A stretch of DNA of 64,000 bases. Source: Aurantiacibacter aquimixticola. Lineage in GTDB: Bacteria; Pseudomonadota; Alphaproteobacteria; Sphingomonadales; Sphingomonadaceae. Positions 52,866 to 63,505 of this stretch are shown here, one piece after another. Location of the stretch: NCBI RefSeq assembly GCF_003605475.1, contig NZ_RAHX01000001.1, positions 62,001 through 126,000 on the forward strand. Reading direction: 5' to 3'. A model generated the notes under the pieces. It had not been told where the DNA came from. It searched no databases and saw only the letters and a program-made list of their open reading frames with translations. The first letter of the stretch is position 1. Each line of letters starts with the position of its first letter. The translations under genes and the position numbers were made by a program.

Positions 52866-53479
52866 GGTGCGGCTGGTTTGCGTGCGTCAGGCGCGCGGCC
52901 GTAAATCGGTTTGAGGTCGGCGATTGCCAAAGACGGCGGCAGGTTTCCGGCTTCACGCGCGTCGGGAAGAATGTGCAAGGCGTCATGAGACGTGCTCAGC
53001 ATCGCATCGAGCGCATCGGCTTTGCTACCGGCGATGGTTTCGTTACCGCCGCGTGCGGCAGCATCCGCAGGTGCGAGCGATTGGACATTGCCCGCCGGAA
53101 AGCCATTCTCGGCGAAATCCTGGACGAAATACTCGCCATGCCCGCCGCTCATGCACACGGTGACCGGGCCTGGTCGTTTTGCCTGCGCCATGGCTGCGAC
53201 CAGGGCCAATGTCGGATAGCCCAGAACCTGCGCGCCCCACGCGAGACCCAGCGCACGTGCGGCTGCAATGCCGATGCGTGTGCCGGTGAAGCTGCCAGGG
53301 CCGAGCGAGACGAGGATGCGATCCGCCCGGCCACGCCGCGGCAATTCGGCAATCATGGGGACGAGCCGCTCGGCATGACCGCGACCCAGGATTTCCCAGC
53401 GCCCATCGAGCAGCATTTCATCCTCGAACAGCGCCGCCGAACAGGCTTCCGTCGCACAATCTATTGCCAGCACTCTCAT
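52862..53479 (-). CDS. tsaB: tRNA t6A synthesis protein TsaB
   Basis: 205 residues with an ASKHA-type N-terminus (VLAIDCATEACSAALFED) and ILVSLGPGSFTGTRIGIAAARALGLAW, the TsaB hallmark. With TsaD and TsaE it forms N6-threonylcarbamoyladenosine at tRNA position 37. The ATG at 53479 starts exactly at the family N-terminus; the longer frame to 53617 covers the end of the nitroreductase gene. Confidence 0.92.
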   Translation of the reverse strand: MRVLAIDCATEACSAALFEDEMLLDGRWEILGRGHAERLVPMIAELPRRGRADRILVSLGPGSFTGTRIGIAAARALGLAWGAQVLGYPTLALVAAMAQAKRPGPVTVCMSGGHGEYFVQDFAENGFPAGNVQSLAPADAAARGGNETIAGSKADALDAMLSTSHDALHILPDAREAGNLPPSLAIADLKPIYGRAPDARKPAAP

Positions 53480-53498
53480 CGCGAGAGCGCCTAGCGCG

Positions 53499-54092
53499 TC
53501 AGATGACTTTGTTGAAGAGGTCGAATTCAGGACGCGGGCTGCGATCGAAAATGGTGGTGCGATCGCCATAGCCGACCGCACATAGCCAGTCGGCGCGGTA
53601 GCGCGGCTGATCGGCAAAGAATTCCTTCGTCGTCTTGTCCTGATCGAAGCCCGACATCGGCCCGCAATCTAGGCCGAGTGCCCGAGCGGCGATCATCAGA
53701 TAGGCACCTTGCAATGCGGAATTGCGGAACGCGCTTTCCTTGCGGCCTTCCTCGTCGCCCTCGAACCAGCTCTTCGCGTCGGTGTGCGGAAAGAGCCAAG
53801 GCAAGTTTTCGTGAAAATCGAGATCGTAGCCTATAATGACGACGGCCGGCGCAGTAAGCACCTTGTCGGTATTGCCGTCGCTCACGCATTCGGAGAGGCG
53901 CTTCTTGGCATCGTCGGATGTGCACCAGATGAAGCGACCGGGCTGCTGGTTGGCCGATGTAGGGCCCATCTTCACGAGCTCGTAGATCTGGTGGATCTGC
54001 TTTTCGGTTACGGGCTTGTCGTGCCAGCCATTGTAGCTGCGCGCCTCGCGAAAAATCAGATCGAGGGCGTCATCGGAAAGTGTGTCGGTCAT
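53499..54092 (-). CDS. Nitroreductase family protein (RutE-like)
   Basis: 197 residues: SYNGWHDKPVTEKQIHQIYELVKMGPTSANQQPGRF, then NLPWLFPHTD and LQGAYLMIAARALGLDCGPMSGFD, the pattern of malonic semialdehyde reductase (RutE/HadB-type) FMN nitroreductases. Substrate in this organism not known; no other rut genes nearby. Encoded 19 bases before tsaB. Confidence 0.85.
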   Translation of the reverse strand: MTDTLSDDALDLIFREARSYNGWHDKPVTEKQIHQIYELVKMGPTSANQQPGRFIWCTSDDAKKRLSECVSDGNTDKVLTAPAVVIIGYDLDFHENLPWLFPHTDAKSWFEGDEEGRKESAFRNSALQGAYLMIAARALGLDCGPMSGFDQDKTTKEFFADQPRYRADWLCAVGYGDRTTIFDRSPRPEFDLFNKVI

Positions 54093-54156
54093 TGCTGCTC
54101 CGTTGCAGGAAGATAGTTTATCGCCACTACGCAGCGGAAGGGCATTTGTTCACAAG

Positions 54157-54738
54157 TCAGGCCGCGCGCACTTCTTTCACTTCGGGCACGTAGTGCTTCA
54201 GCAAACCTTCGATCCCGTGCTTCAGTGTGGCGGTCGAGCTGGGGCAGCCCGAGCATGCGCCCTGCATCTGGAGAAAGACGACTCCGTCGCGAAAGCCGCG
54301 ATAGCGAATGTCGCCGCCATCGCTGGCGACAGCCGGGCGCACGCGGGTTTCCAGTAATTCGTTGATCTGGGCAACCACGTCTTCCGTGCCCTCGTCATCG
54401 CCAAGATGCTCTTCTTCGGCCTCCAGCGGGACGAAAATTCCGCTCGCATCGCCGCCTGCGAAAAGCGGTGCTTCGGAAACGAAATGATCGAGCAGGACCG
54501 CGACGATTTGCGGTTTCAAGTCCGGCCAGGCAACGCCCGGTGCGGCGGTAACGGAAACGAAGTCGTGGCCGAAAAACACGCCGGTGACTTCGCCCGTATC
54601 GAACAGGGCCTGCGCCAGCGGGCTCACTTCGGCCTCCTCAGGCGTGGCGAAATCGCGTGTGCCGGACGGCATCACCTGCCGCCCAGGCACGAATTTAAGC
54701 GTTGCGGGGTTCGGCGTGGTTTCGGTCTCTATGAACAT
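54157..54738 (-). CDS. Nfu-type Fe-S cluster carrier
   Basis: 193 residues. N-terminal Nfu_N domain (MFIETETTPNPATLKFVPG, LFDTGEVTGVFFGHDFVSV) and C-terminal NifU domain with the cluster ligands C162-S-G-C165 in LQMQGACSGCPSST. It delivers [4Fe-4S] clusters to apoproteins, possibly MiaB or respiratory enzymes. Start chosen by the conserved N-terminus. Confidence 0.92.
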   Translation of the reverse strand: MFIETETTPNPATLKFVPGRQVMPSGTRDFATPEEAEVSPLAQALFDTGEVTGVFFGHDFVSVTAAPGVAWPDLKPQIVAVLLDHFVSEAPLFAGGDASGIFVPLEAEEEHLGDDEGTEDVVAQINELLETRVRPAVASDGGDIRYRGFRDGVVFLQMQGACSGCPSSTATLKHGIEGLLKHYVPEVKEVRAA

Positions 54739-54835
54739 GCCTTGCGATGTAGGGAGCGCGCCGCGCATGGGCAATGCAGGTTTTCGTGGTAAACATTCAC
54801 CGGACCTTCATTCCTTTCCCGACAGTTGAGTCCCC

Positions 54836-57745
54836 ATGCACCTTCTCCACCGCGCGCCGATCGCCCTCGTTTCCTTCGCACTCCTCGCTCCGCTTCCCGC
54901 GCTGGCGCAGGATTGCGTCATCCAGGCTACGCAGGCCGACCAGCCGGCGTATGCCCGTCCGGACGATCCCTGGATCTATCGCGGTACGGATATCCCGGTC
55001 GATGAACAGTGGCTGTTCGGCGAGATGCCGAATGGCGTTCGCTACGCCGTGCGTCAGAACGATGTGCCGCCCTGCCAGATTTCACTTCGGGTTCGCATCG
55101 ATGCCGGCTCTCTGCACGAGGAAGACGATGAGCGCGGCTTCGCCCACCTGCTGGAGCACATGGTGTTCCGCGAAAGCGCCACTTTCGGCCCGGGTGAGGC
55201 AATCCCGCATTTCCAGCGGCTAGGTGCGAGCTTCGGCTTCGACACCAACGCCTCCACCAGCCCGACGGCAACGACCTACAACCTCAATCTGCCCAACGCC
55301 AATCGCCAGACGCTGGATGATAGCGTCCGACGGTTTGCGGGAATGGTCACCGCGCCTGTACTTTCGCCGGAAAATCTCGCCCAGGATGTTCCGATCGTGC
55401 TGTCTGAGCGGCGCGAGCAGGCGGGCGCACAGCGCCGCGTGGCCGAGGCGACGACGGGTACGTTCTTCGCCGGACAACGCCTTGCAGAGCGCAGCCCGAT
55501 CGGCACGGTCGAGACTTTGCAGGGCGCAACGGCGGAAGCGGTCGAGGCCTTCCACGCGCGCTGGTATCGACCCGAGAATGCCGTCGTGGTGCTGGTTGGC
55601 GATGCCGACCCGCGTGTCCTCGCGGCGACGGTCGAGCGACATTTTGCAGATTGGGAAGGCGAGGGCCCCTTTGTCCCGGCACCGGATTTCGGCGATCCCG
55701 TCGCGCCCGCGGGCGCCAATCCGGAAAACCCGGTGGGTGAAGTCGATGTGATCGTCGAACCCGGCCAGCCGCGCGGTTTGACCTATGCCGTGCTTCGCCC
55801 GTGGGTCGAGGTCGTCGACAATATCGAATACAATCGCCGCAACCTGCTGGGTCAGGTGGCCGCAGCGGTCGTCAATCGTCGTCTCGAGAACCGTGCGCGT
55901 GCCGGGGGTTCCTTCCTTTTCGCCGGTATCGGGCGCGACAAGATCAGTCGTTCGGCCGACGGGACTTTCGTATCGCTTGCGCCGCTGACCGATGACTGGG
56001 AAGCAGCATTGGACGATGTGCGCAGCGTCATCGCCGATGCGCTGTCGCAGCCGCCGGCGCAGTCCGAAATTGATCAGGCCGTCGCACAGTTCGATGTGGC
56101 CTTTGTCGACATGGTTGAACAATCGCGCATTCAGGCCGGAAGCGATCTCGCTGATCAGATCGTCGGTGCGGTCGACATCAGGGAAGCTGTCGCCAGCCCC
56201 GAAACCTTTCTGCAGGTGTTCCGCTCCGTCGCGCCGCGTTTCACGCCGGACGACGTGCTCACCGCGACGCAGGAACTGTTCGAAGGCGACGTTATCCGCG
56301 CGATCATGCTGACGCCCGAGCCAGGCGAAGCGACTGCGGCAGAACTGCGCACCACACTGGCCACTCCAGTGGCCGCTAACGGAATCGCCCGCGACGATGC
56401 CGAAGCCATCGACTTTGCGGACCTTCCGCCCGTGGGTGAACCCGCCAGCCCGATCTCTCGCGATCAGCTCGGCGTGCTCGACCTCGAACAGGTGGTCTTT
56501 CCAAATGGCGTCCGCGCGCTGCTGATGGATCGCAATAATGAACCTGGACGGGTCACCGTGCGAGTACGTTTTGGCGGAGGCTGGCAAGCCATTGGCGAGG
56601 ACGAGGCTGTCTACGCCGAACTCGGTCCGATGGCCCTCGTCAATTCGGGCATCGGCCCGCTGATGCAGAACGATCTCGATCGCATCGCTGCGGACCGCAA
56701 ACTCAGCTTTGATTTCAGTATCGAGGATGGTGTGTTTGAATTCGAAGGGCTGACCCGGCAGGAAGACCTGGAGGAACAACTCTATCTGTTCGCGGCAAAG
56801 CTCGCCATGCCAAGCTGGGATCCGAATCCGGTGGAGCGCGCCCGCGCTTCTGCCCTAATCGCCTATGACAGCTATAACCGCGATCCGAGCGGTGTGCTCA
56901 ATCGCGATCTCGATTACCTTCTGCGCGGCGACGATCCGCGCTACGCTACGCCATCGCCCGAGGAAATGCGCACGGCAACGCCGGAACGTTTCCGCGAAGT
57001 GTGGGAGCGACTGCTCTCGCAAGGCGATATCGAGGTTGCCGTTTTCGGCGATATCGATCCCGATGCCACCATTGCGGCGCTGGGCCGCACTTTTGGCGCG
57101 CTGGAAACGCGCGAGCCCGTGCCTGCCGCCATTCGAGCGCAGCCAATCGGCTTTCCCGAAATCACCGACAGTCCGCAGACGCTCACTCATCTTGGCGACG
57201 CGGATCAGGCCGCAGCCGTGGTTGCATGGCAGCTTGGCGGCGGTTCGGAAGGCATCGTGCAGCGGCGCAAGCTCGACCTGCTCTCGCAAATCTTTTCGAA
57301 CCGCTTGCTCGATGGGCTGCGCGAGCGTGCCGGTGCGGCTTATTCGCCGTTCGTGACCTCCAGCTGGCCCCTCGACGTGAACAGCGGCGGTGTGCTTTTT
57401 GGTCTCGTGCAGATCGAGCCGTCACTGCTGCCTGCCTTTTTCGAGGAGGCGGAAGAAATCGCACAGGATCTCGCCACGAATGGCCCCACGCCCGACGAGC
57501 TCGAGCGCGTGGTCGAACCCGCGCGCCAGTTCCTGATGCGCGCTCAGACCGGCCACACTTTCTGGCTCAACCAGTTGGAAGGCGCCGCCTTCGATGCCAA
57601 TCGTCTCGCCTATTTGCCCAGCATCTACGCCGATTACGACGAGGCGACAGTGGCGGAAATGCAGGCTTTGGCGCAGCGTTATCTGTCCTCGCCGGGATGG
57701 CAATTGCAGATCGTGCCTGCTGAGAGCCGCGACGCGGGGCGCTGA
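54836..57745 (+). CDS. Periplasmic M16 family zinc peptidase, two-domain
   Basis: 969 residues with a signal peptide (IALVSFALLAPLPALA). The N-terminal half has the inverted zinc motif H104-L-L-E-H108 (HxxEH) in FAHLLEHMVFR; the C-terminal half repeats the fold without the motif, as in pitrilysin-like enzymes. Degrades or processes exported polypeptides; target unknown. Encoded alone, diverging from the Nfu gene. Confidence 0.9.
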   Translation: MHLLHRAPIALVSFALLAPLPALAQDCVIQATQADQPAYARPDDPWIYRGTDIPVDEQWLFGEMPNGVRYAVRQNDVPPCQISLRVRIDAGSLHEEDDERGFAHLLEHMVFRESATFGPGEAIPHFQRLGASFGFDTNASTSPTATTYNLNLPNANRQTLDDSVRRFAGMVTAPVLSPENLAQDVPIVLSERREQAGAQRRVAEATTGTFFAGQRLAERSPIGTVETLQGATAEAVEAFHARWYRPENAVVVLVGDADPRVLAATVERHFADWEGEGPFVPAPDFGDPVAPAGANPENPVGEVDVIVEPGQPRGLTYAVLRPWVEVVDNIEYNRRNLLGQVAAAVVNRRLENRARAGGSFLFAGIGRDKISRSADGTFVSLAPLTDDWEAALDDVRSVIADALSQPPAQSEIDQAVAQFDVAFVDMVEQSRIQAGSDLADQIVGAVDIREAVASPETFLQVFRSVAPRFTPDDVLTATQELFEGDVIRAIMLTPEPGEATAAELRTTLATPVAANGIARDDAEAIDFADLPPVGEPASPISRDQLGVLDLEQVVFPNGVRALLMDRNNEPGRVTVRVRFGGGWQAIGEDEAVYAELGPMALVNSGIGPLMQNDLDRIAADRKLSFDFSIEDGVFEFEGLTRQEDLEEQLYLFAAKLAMPSWDPNPVERARASALIAYDSYNRDPSGVLNRDLDYLLRGDDPRYATPSPEEMRTATPERFREVWERLLSQGDIEVAVFGDIDPDATIAALGRTFGALETREPVPAAIRAQPIGFPEITDSPQTLTHLGDADQAAAVVAWQLGGGSEGIVQRRKLDLLSQIFSNRLLDGLRERAGAAYSPFVTSSWPLDVNSGGVLFGLVQIEPSLLPAFFEEAEEIAQDLATNGPTPDELERVVEPARQFLMRAQTGHTFWLNQLEGAAFDANRLAYLPSIYADYDEATVAEMQALAQRYLSSPGWQLQIVPAESRDAGR

Positions 57746-57857
57746 TCCGTTTCGCAAGTAACCTTTGCGTGGGGTGCCCGGCGTAGGTAGTAACCGCCGA
57801 TCACCCCGCATCGAAGGTTTCGACAACGCGCCCGGCGGGGCGGGCAGGCGATGGATT

Positions 57858-59243
57858 ATGGACGTGGCACAGGATTGGACACCGGCAGGCTGGCAGCAGG
57901 ATCGCTTTACCGCGAAGCACCTGCCTACCTATGAGGACGCAGAAGCGCTTACCGCAGCGACCGAAACGCTTTCCGGATTTCCGCCGCTTGTCTTCGCCGG
58001 AGAAGCGCGGCGCTTGAGGGGCGATCTAGCCGACGTGGCGAGAGGCAAAGCTTTCCTGCTGCAAGGTGGCGATTGCGCGGAAAGCTTCGCCGAGTTCAGC
58101 CCGAACAACATCCGCGACACGTTTCGCGTCATCTTGCAGATGGCCGCAGTCCTCACCTTCGCCAGCAAGCTGCCGGTGGTGAAGGTCGGCCGCATGGCGG
58201 GGCAATTCGCCAAGCCGCGCAGCGCCGATACTGAGACGAAGGACGGCGTCACCTTGCCGAGTTATTTCGGCGACAATGTGAACGGCATCGAGTTCTCTCA
58301 CGAAAGCCGATACAACGATCCCGAGCGCATGGTTCGCGCCTACAGCCAAAGCGCCGCGACGCTGAACCTGCTGCGGGCCTTCGCCAGCGGCGGCTATGCC
58401 AATTTGCGCGAGGTGCATCGCTGGACTCTCGATTTCATGGGCCGCAGTCCGTGGGCGGACAAGTATCAGGCGATCGCTGACCGCATCGGCGAAGCGCTCG
58501 ATTTTATGGAGGCTTGCGGTGTCGATATTGAGGACGATCCGCATTTGAAGGGCACCAGTTTCTACACCAGTCACGAAGCCCTGCTGCTGCCTTACGAGCA
58601 GGCGATGACGCGGCAGGATTCGATCACCGGCGACTGGTACGACACCTCCGCGCATTTTCTCTGGATTGGCGATCGCACCCGCTTCGAAGGCAGCGCGCAC
58701 GTCGAATTTCTGCGCGGGGTGAAGAACCCTATCGGGATCAAATGCGGGCCGAGCCTCGATCCCGATGTTCTGCTTGGGCTGCTCGACACGCTTAATCCTG
58801 TACGAGAGCCTGGGCGGATCACGCTTATCAGCCGGTTCGGGCACGACAAGGTGGAAGCAGGCCTGCCGCCGCTCGTGCGCGCCATCCAGCGCGAGGGCCA
58901 GCCGGTGGTGTGGAGCTGCGATCCAATGCACGGAAATGTCGTCAAGAGCGAAAGCGGCTTCAAGACGCGTCCGTTCGAGCGCATCCTTGCCGAAGTGCGC
59001 GGTTTCTTTGCGGTACATCGCGCCGAAGGCAGCCATGCTGGTGGCATCCATCTCGAAATGACCGGACAGGACGTGACTGAATGCACTGGCGGCGCGGCGG
59101 CAATCACGGATGAGGGCTTGAACGACCGCTATCGTACGCATTGCGATCCACGTCTCAACGCGGCGCAGTCACTGGAGCTTGCCTTCCTCCTTGCCGAAAT
59201 GCTCAACATGGAGCTTGGCGAGAGCAATCGCGCGGCAGCCTGA
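57858..59243 (+). CDS. aroG: Class II 3-deoxy-7-phosphoheptulonate synthase
   Basis: 461 residues; makes DAHP from erythrose 4-phosphate and PEP, entry to the shikimate pathway. Plant-type motifs: [68 protein letters not shown] and [19 protein letters not shown]. The ATG at 57858 was chosen because the upstream frame has no ribosome site. A hairpin follows. Confidence 0.93.
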   Translation: MDVAQDWTPAGWQQDRFTAKHLPTYEDAEALTAATETLSGFPPLVFAGEARRLRGDLADVARGKAFLLQGGDCAESFAEFSPNNIRDTFRVILQMAAVLTFASKLPVVKVGRMAGQFAKPRSADTETKDGVTLPSYFGDNVNGIEFSHESRYNDPERMVRAYSQSAATLNLLRAFASGGYANLREVHRWTLDFMGRSPWADKYQAIADRIGEALDFMEACGVDIEDDPHLKGTSFYTSHEALLLPYEQAMTRQDSITGDWYDTSAHFLWIGDRTRFEGSAHVEFLRGVKNPIGIKCGPSLDPDVLLGLLDTLNPVREPGRITLISRFGHDKVEAGLPPLVRAIQREGQPVVWSCDPMHGNVVKSESGFKTRPFERILAEVRGFFAVHRAEGSHAGGIHLEMTGQDVTECTGGAAAITDEGLNDRYRTHCDPRLNAAQSLELAFLLAEMLNMELGESNRAAA

Positions 59244-59258
59244 ACATTCGTGATTGCC

Positions 59259-59278
59259 GACTTAGGGCATTGTCCCTA
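59259..59278 (+). terminator. Possible aroG terminator
   Basis: CTTAGGG-CATTGT-CCCTAAG (59259-59278) lies 15 bases after the aroG stop. Perfect 7-bp stem, no U-tract, followed by a GCGGCTC repeat; weak support. Confidence 0.35.
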
Positions 59279-59345
59279 AGCGGCTCTAGAGCGGCTCTTA
59301 CAGCAATCGCCCTAAACCCGCGGACACCACACCGGGGGGACCATT

Positions 59346-61157
59346 TTGCTGCACGATATTCGCCGCCACTGCCAGGAGCCGGTGCTTTTCGCGCTCGCCT
59401 GGATCGTGGTTGCGGCAGCCAGCATGGCCCTGCGCGCCTATGGCGAGGCCGCGGTGCTATTGTGGCTGCCATCGGGCGTGGCGGCGGCGGCATTCACCGT
59501 CGTTCCGGTAAAGCGGTGGTGGATACTCATTCTGACCATGCTCGCCGCCCAAATCTTCCTATCGCTGGTGTTCGGATCCCGCTGGAGCGACGCGCTCTCG
59601 TATTCGATAATCGCGATTGTGCAGGCGATAATAGCTGCTGGGTTGGGCCTGCGTGCCCTCGGCGGACAGCACCGTGCACCTGCGCGCTTTGCGGCAGTTC
59701 TTGGTATATTTGGGGCCGCCGTGACGGCTGCGCTCATCGGTGCGGCGCTGGCGCTGCCGATCCGGGCAGATCAGACATTGTCGGAATTCTTCTGGTGGTT
59801 TTCCGCCAATGTGATCGGCATTCTGGTCGCAACACCCCTAATCCTGCGGGCCCGTCGTCTGCTGCAGGAGAGCGATGAGGCCGACTATGATCGCATTCTG
59901 CCGACAATCCTTGCCGTGTTGTGCCTGGCAGTGCTTGGCACGGCGGTGCTTGTGGCTGGCACTGTCGCTCTTGCCCCGGCAGTAGTTACCGCCGCCGTCT
60001 TCATTACCTTTCGCTTCGGCCATACGTCCTCAGCACTTTGCGTGCTCGCCTTCGGTGCCATGTCAACGTTTCTAAGCACCGGCGGAAACAGCCCTGCGCC
60101 CGGTGCGGATCTGTCCGTTCGCGATGCCACGCTGGCCGTACAAAGCTGGATGCTGCTAATGATGGCGACCACGCTTCCAGTCGCGGCGATGCTGATGAAG
60201 CGGGAAGAACTGCAGTTGCAGCTGATTGGCCGCAATGCGGGCATGCACGAAAATTTGATGCTGCTGGATCTTGCGGAGGAGCTCGCCGGGATCGGGCGAT
60301 GGCGCTTCGACATGGTTACTGGCCAACAGAACTGGACGCCGCGCATGCTGGAACTGTGCGGGCTTTCGCCCGATCTTGCTCCCGATCCGGGCGATGTGCG
60401 CGACCTCCTCCCGGATCGCGCGCGCCCGCTTTTCAGCGAGATTACCGCTAATCGAGAGGCGCGGGAGACCTATTCCTTCGATTACCAATTCAGGCTGGCC
60501 GGCAATGCGGAGAAAATCCTGCGCATCTCTGTCCTGAATGAATTCGATATCGAAGGGCGCAGGGTGGCGCTTTTCGGCGTTGCGATGGACGTCACCGATC
60601 AGGTGCAGCGCGAACAGGCGCTTGATCTTGCCCGAGGCCGTGCCGTGAAGCTGGCAGCGGAAGCGCAGAAGCTTGCCAATACCGACCCGCTCACCAGTCT
60701 CCCCAACCGCCGCTGCACCTTTGCGCGGCTGAAGACGATGGTTGATCTCGCTGGACAGCGTAGCACGCCGCTCACAGCGCTGATGTTCGACATCGACCAC
60801 TTCAAGACCATCAACGACACGTATGGTCACCAGACCGGTGACGAGGTGATCGTGCAGGTGGCGGAACTCGCTCGCAGGCAAGCGCGGCACGGCGACGTCG
60901 TCGGACGGATTGGCGGCGAAGAATTCGTCTGGCTCCTGCCGGGTGTCGGTGGCCCGGCGGCGAGACGCCTTGCGGAACGACTGCGCGGTGCAGTGGAAAG
61001 CGGGCTCGAGGGCTCTACGCTGCCCAATGTCACGATCAGCATCGGGCTGGCGCAATTTCAGTGCGGCGACACAGGTGATCAACTCCTCGCGCGCGCCGAT
61101 GCCGCGCTGTATGAAGCGAAGGAGCATGGGCGCAATCAGGTTCGCCGCGCTGCCTGA
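59346..61157 (+). CDS. Diguanylate cyclase with MASE1-like membrane sensor and PAS domain
   Basis: 603 residues from a TTG preceded by GGGGGGA. The first about 290 residues hold eight or so membrane helices in MASE1 style (LWLPSGVAAAAF, FSANVIGILVATPLIL). A PAS-like region (LAGIGRWRFDMVTGQQNWTPRMLEL) links to a GGDEF domain with active site GGEEF at 523-527 and the inhibitory I-site R514-x-x-D517 five residues before it. So it is predicted to make c-di-GMP with product feedback. Ligand unknown. Confidence 0.88.
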   Translation: MLHDIRRHCQEPVLFALAWIVVAAASMALRAYGEAAVLLWLPSGVAAAAFTVVPVKRWWILILTMLAAQIFLSLVFGSRWSDALSYSIIAIVQAIIAAGLGLRALGGQHRAPARFAAVLGIFGAAVTAALIGAALALPIRADQTLSEFFWWFSANVIGILVATPLILRARRLLQESDEADYDRILPTILAVLCLAVLGTAVLVAGTVALAPAVVTAAVFITFRFGHTSSALCVLAFGAMSTFLSTGGNSPAPGADLSVRDATLAVQSWMLLMMATTLPVAAMLMKREELQLQLIGRNAGMHENLMLLDLAEELAGIGRWRFDMVTGQQNWTPRMLELCGLSPDLAPDPGDVRDLLPDRARPLFSEITANREARETYSFDYQFRLAGNAEKILRISVLNEFDIEGRRVALFGVAMDVTDQVQREQALDLARGRAVKLAAEAQKLANTDPLTSLPNRRCTFARLKTMVDLAGQRSTPLTALMFDIDHFKTINDTYGHQTGDEVIVQVAELARRQARHGDVVGRIGGEEFVWLLPGVGGPAARRLAERLRGAVESGLEGSTLPNVTISIGLAQFQCGDTGDQLLARADAALYEAKEHGRNQVRRAA

Positions 61158-61259
61158 GCATCATGGTCGGAACGTCCCGAGTTCGCAGGGGGTTACATTC
61201 GCGCGCGCCATTTGCCATGCTGATGTGCGACGGATCGTAATCGCCTATAGGAGAGGGCT

Positions 61260-62519
61260 TTGCCCCACGCCCATCCCCGCCCGGTATCGCAAGAAACAGG
61301 CTCGATTGCCGACCGCTATCGTGCCACACGCGCGCTCACGGCGGCGCTGATCGAGCCGCTAAGCGAGGCCGACGCCACGATCCAGTCGATGGAAGATGCG
61401 TCGCCCGCCAAGTGGCATGCGGCCCATACGACGTGGTTTTGGGAAACCTTCCTGCTGCGCGATCATGCTCCCGACTACGCGCTGTTCGACGAGCAATTTC
61501 CGTTCCTTTTCAACTCCTATTACGAGGCCGAGGGTGATCGCATCCTGCGCGGACGAAGGGGGTTGATAACGAGGCCCACCATGGCTGAGGTCATGGACTG
61601 GCGCGCTCACGTCGATGAAGCGATGGCACGGTTGCTGGACGATCCCGCGCATGGCGATCTGATTGCGCTCGGCATCGCTCACGAACAGCAGCATATCGAA
61701 TTGTTGCTGACCGACATAAAGCACGCTTTTAGCAAGAACCCAATCGGACCGGCGATGTGGCAGGACGCGCAGCGCGCCTCGTCCGGCCAGCAGAGGGGCT
61801 GGATCGATCATCCCGGTGGAATCGCCCGCGTGGGCCAGCAATCGGTCGGTTTCGCCTTCGACAATGAAGGTCCGGCGCATCGCGTGCTGCTCGAACCGTT
61901 CGCACTTTCCCGGCGTTTGGTGACGAATGGCGAGTGGGGAGAATTCATCGCCGATGGCGGCTATTCGGATCATCGCCTCTGGTTGTCCGACGCATGGGCC
62001 TGGCTATCCCGCTGCAATATCTCTCGCCCGCTCTATTGGCGCGAGGAAGAGCATTTCACGCACACGGGCTGGCGCGAGCGTGATGCCGACGCGCCTGTCA
62101 GTCACATCTCCTATTACGAGGCGGATGCTTTCGCTACATGGGCGGGGCACCGGTTGCCTACCGAATTCGAATGGGAAGCGATTGCCCGCGGACAGGACGC
62201 GCCCGAGGAGAGCCCGCGCTTCGACGCGAACGCGGGGAACCAACTGGACGAGGCTGCGCCGCCAGCGCCCACGGGCACGGGCGAGCTGTTCGGCGATGTC
62301 TGGCAGTTTACTCGCTCGGCCTATCTGCCCTATCCGCGTTTCGCGCCCGCACCGGGAGCAGTTGGCGAATACAACGGCAAGTTCATGGCCGGGCAATGGG
62401 TGCTCAAGGGCGCAAGCTGTGCCACCGTGCGCGGGCATTCGCGCGCGAGTTACCGGAATTTCTTCTATCCGCAACAGCGCTGGCAGTTCACCGGCTTGCG
62501 GCTCGCAAAGGACAATTGA
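61260..62519 (+). CDS. egtB: Ergothioneine biosynthesis sulfoxide synthase
   Basis: 419 residues from a TTG with AGGAG upstream. N-terminal DinB-like domain supplies iron ligands, H53 in KWHAAHTTWFWE and H141/H145 in AHEQQHIELL; the C-terminal formylglycine-generating-like domain has GHRLPTEFEWEAIARG and WVLKGASCATVRGHSR. It joins trimethylhistidine to a thiol (gamma-glutamylcysteine or cysteine, variant unknown) with oxygen. egtD starts on its stop codon. Confidence 0.93.
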   Translation: MPHAHPRPVSQETGSIADRYRATRALTAALIEPLSEADATIQSMEDASPAKWHAAHTTWFWETFLLRDHAPDYALFDEQFPFLFNSYYEAEGDRILRGRRGLITRPTMAEVMDWRAHVDEAMARLLDDPAHGDLIALGIAHEQQHIELLLTDIKHAFSKNPIGPAMWQDAQRASSGQQRGWIDHPGGIARVGQQSVGFAFDNEGPAHRVLLEPFALSRRLVTNGEWGEFIADGGYSDHRLWLSDAWAWLSRCNISRPLYWREEEHFTHTGWRERDADAPVSHISYYEADAFATWAGHRLPTEFEWEAIARGQDAPEESPRFDANAGNQLDEAAPPAPTGTGELFGDVWQFTRSAYLPYPRFAPAPGAVGEYNGKFMAGQWVLKGASCATVRGHSRASYRNFFYPQQRWQFTGLRLAKDN

Positions 62520-63505
62520 TGACCGAAGCCGAAGGTATCCGTCTCGTCGATCTAGACGAGGATGGTGTAGACCGTGCTTTCAGGGCCGATGTTATCGCCG
62601 GATTGTCTGAGGAGCAGAAGGCGATTCCGGCGCGCTGGTTCTACGATGAACGTGGCTCGCAGCTGTTCGAGGACATCACCCAGGTCGAGGAGTATTATCC
62701 GACCCGCGCCGAGACCGAGATCCTGCGCGAGCAAGGGCAAGACTTTGCGAAGCTTATCGGACCGAGCCGCGCGGTGGTGGAATTCGGCTCTGGTTCCTCG
62801 GTGAAAACTCCGCTGCTGCTTTCTGCAATCGAGCCCGGCGCTTACGTGCCGCTCGATATCTCGGGCGAATTCCTTCGGGCCGCCGCCGCCGATTTGGCGC
62901 AGAAGTTTCCGGAACTGCCGGTTCATCCGGTGGAAGCCGACTTTACCAAGCCTGTGCAACTGCCGAATCAGGTGGCGGACATGCCCAAGCTCGGTTTTTT
63001 CCCTGGTTCCACGATCGGCAACATGGTGCCGCGAACGGCGGTCGACCTGCTTCGCAATATGCGAGAAATATTGGGCGACGGCGCGTCGCTGCTCATCGGC
63101 ATGGATCTGATCAAGGGCCGCAAGATGCTGGAAGCCGCCTATGACGATGCCGAAGGCGTGACGGCGGCATTCAATCTCAATCTGCTCACGCGCATCAACC
63201 GGGAGCTCGGCGCAAATATCCCGGAAGACGCTTTCCGCCACGAAGCGCGCTGGAACGATATGTTCGCGCGTATCGAGATGCATCTGGTGGCAGAGCGGGA
63301 CGTGAACTTCACAATTTCGGGGCGCGACTTCTCGATCCGCGACGGTGAGAGCATACACACGGAAAACAGCCACAAATTCGGTAAGCGCAGCGCCAACACG
63401 CTGCTGCTCGCCGGGCACTGGACGCCGCTTGAACGCTGGACCGACAGCCAGGAGCGCTTCTCGATCCTGCTGGCCGAAGCGACCGTTGCCCGCAGCGCAC
63501 CATGA
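62519..63505 (+). CDS. egtD: L-histidine N-alpha-methyltransferase
   Basis: 328 residues; trimethylates histidine to hercynine, the first ergothioneine step. EgtD motifs: WFYDERGSQLFEDITQVEEYYPTRAE, VVEFGSGSSVKTPLLL (SAM site), GFFPGSTIGNM, LNLLTRINRELGANI and SHKFGKRSANTLL. The ATG overlaps the egtB stop, and the DUF5996 gene starts on its stop, so the three form one translationally coupled unit. EgtC and EgtE are not seen. Confidence 0.94.
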   Translation: MTEAEGIRLVDLDEDGVDRAFRADVIAGLSEEQKAIPARWFYDERGSQLFEDITQVEEYYPTRAETEILREQGQDFAKLIGPSRAVVEFGSGSSVKTPLLLSAIEPGAYVPLDISGEFLRAAAADLAQKFPELPVHPVEADFTKPVQLPNQVADMPKLGFFPGSTIGNMVPRTAVDLLRNMREILGDGASLLIGMDLIKGRKMLEAAYDDAEGVTAAFNLNLLTRINRELGANIPEDAFRHEARWNDMFARIEMHLVAERDVNFTISGRDFSIRDGESIHTENSHKFGKRSANTLLLAGHWTPLERWTDSQERFSILLAEATVARSAP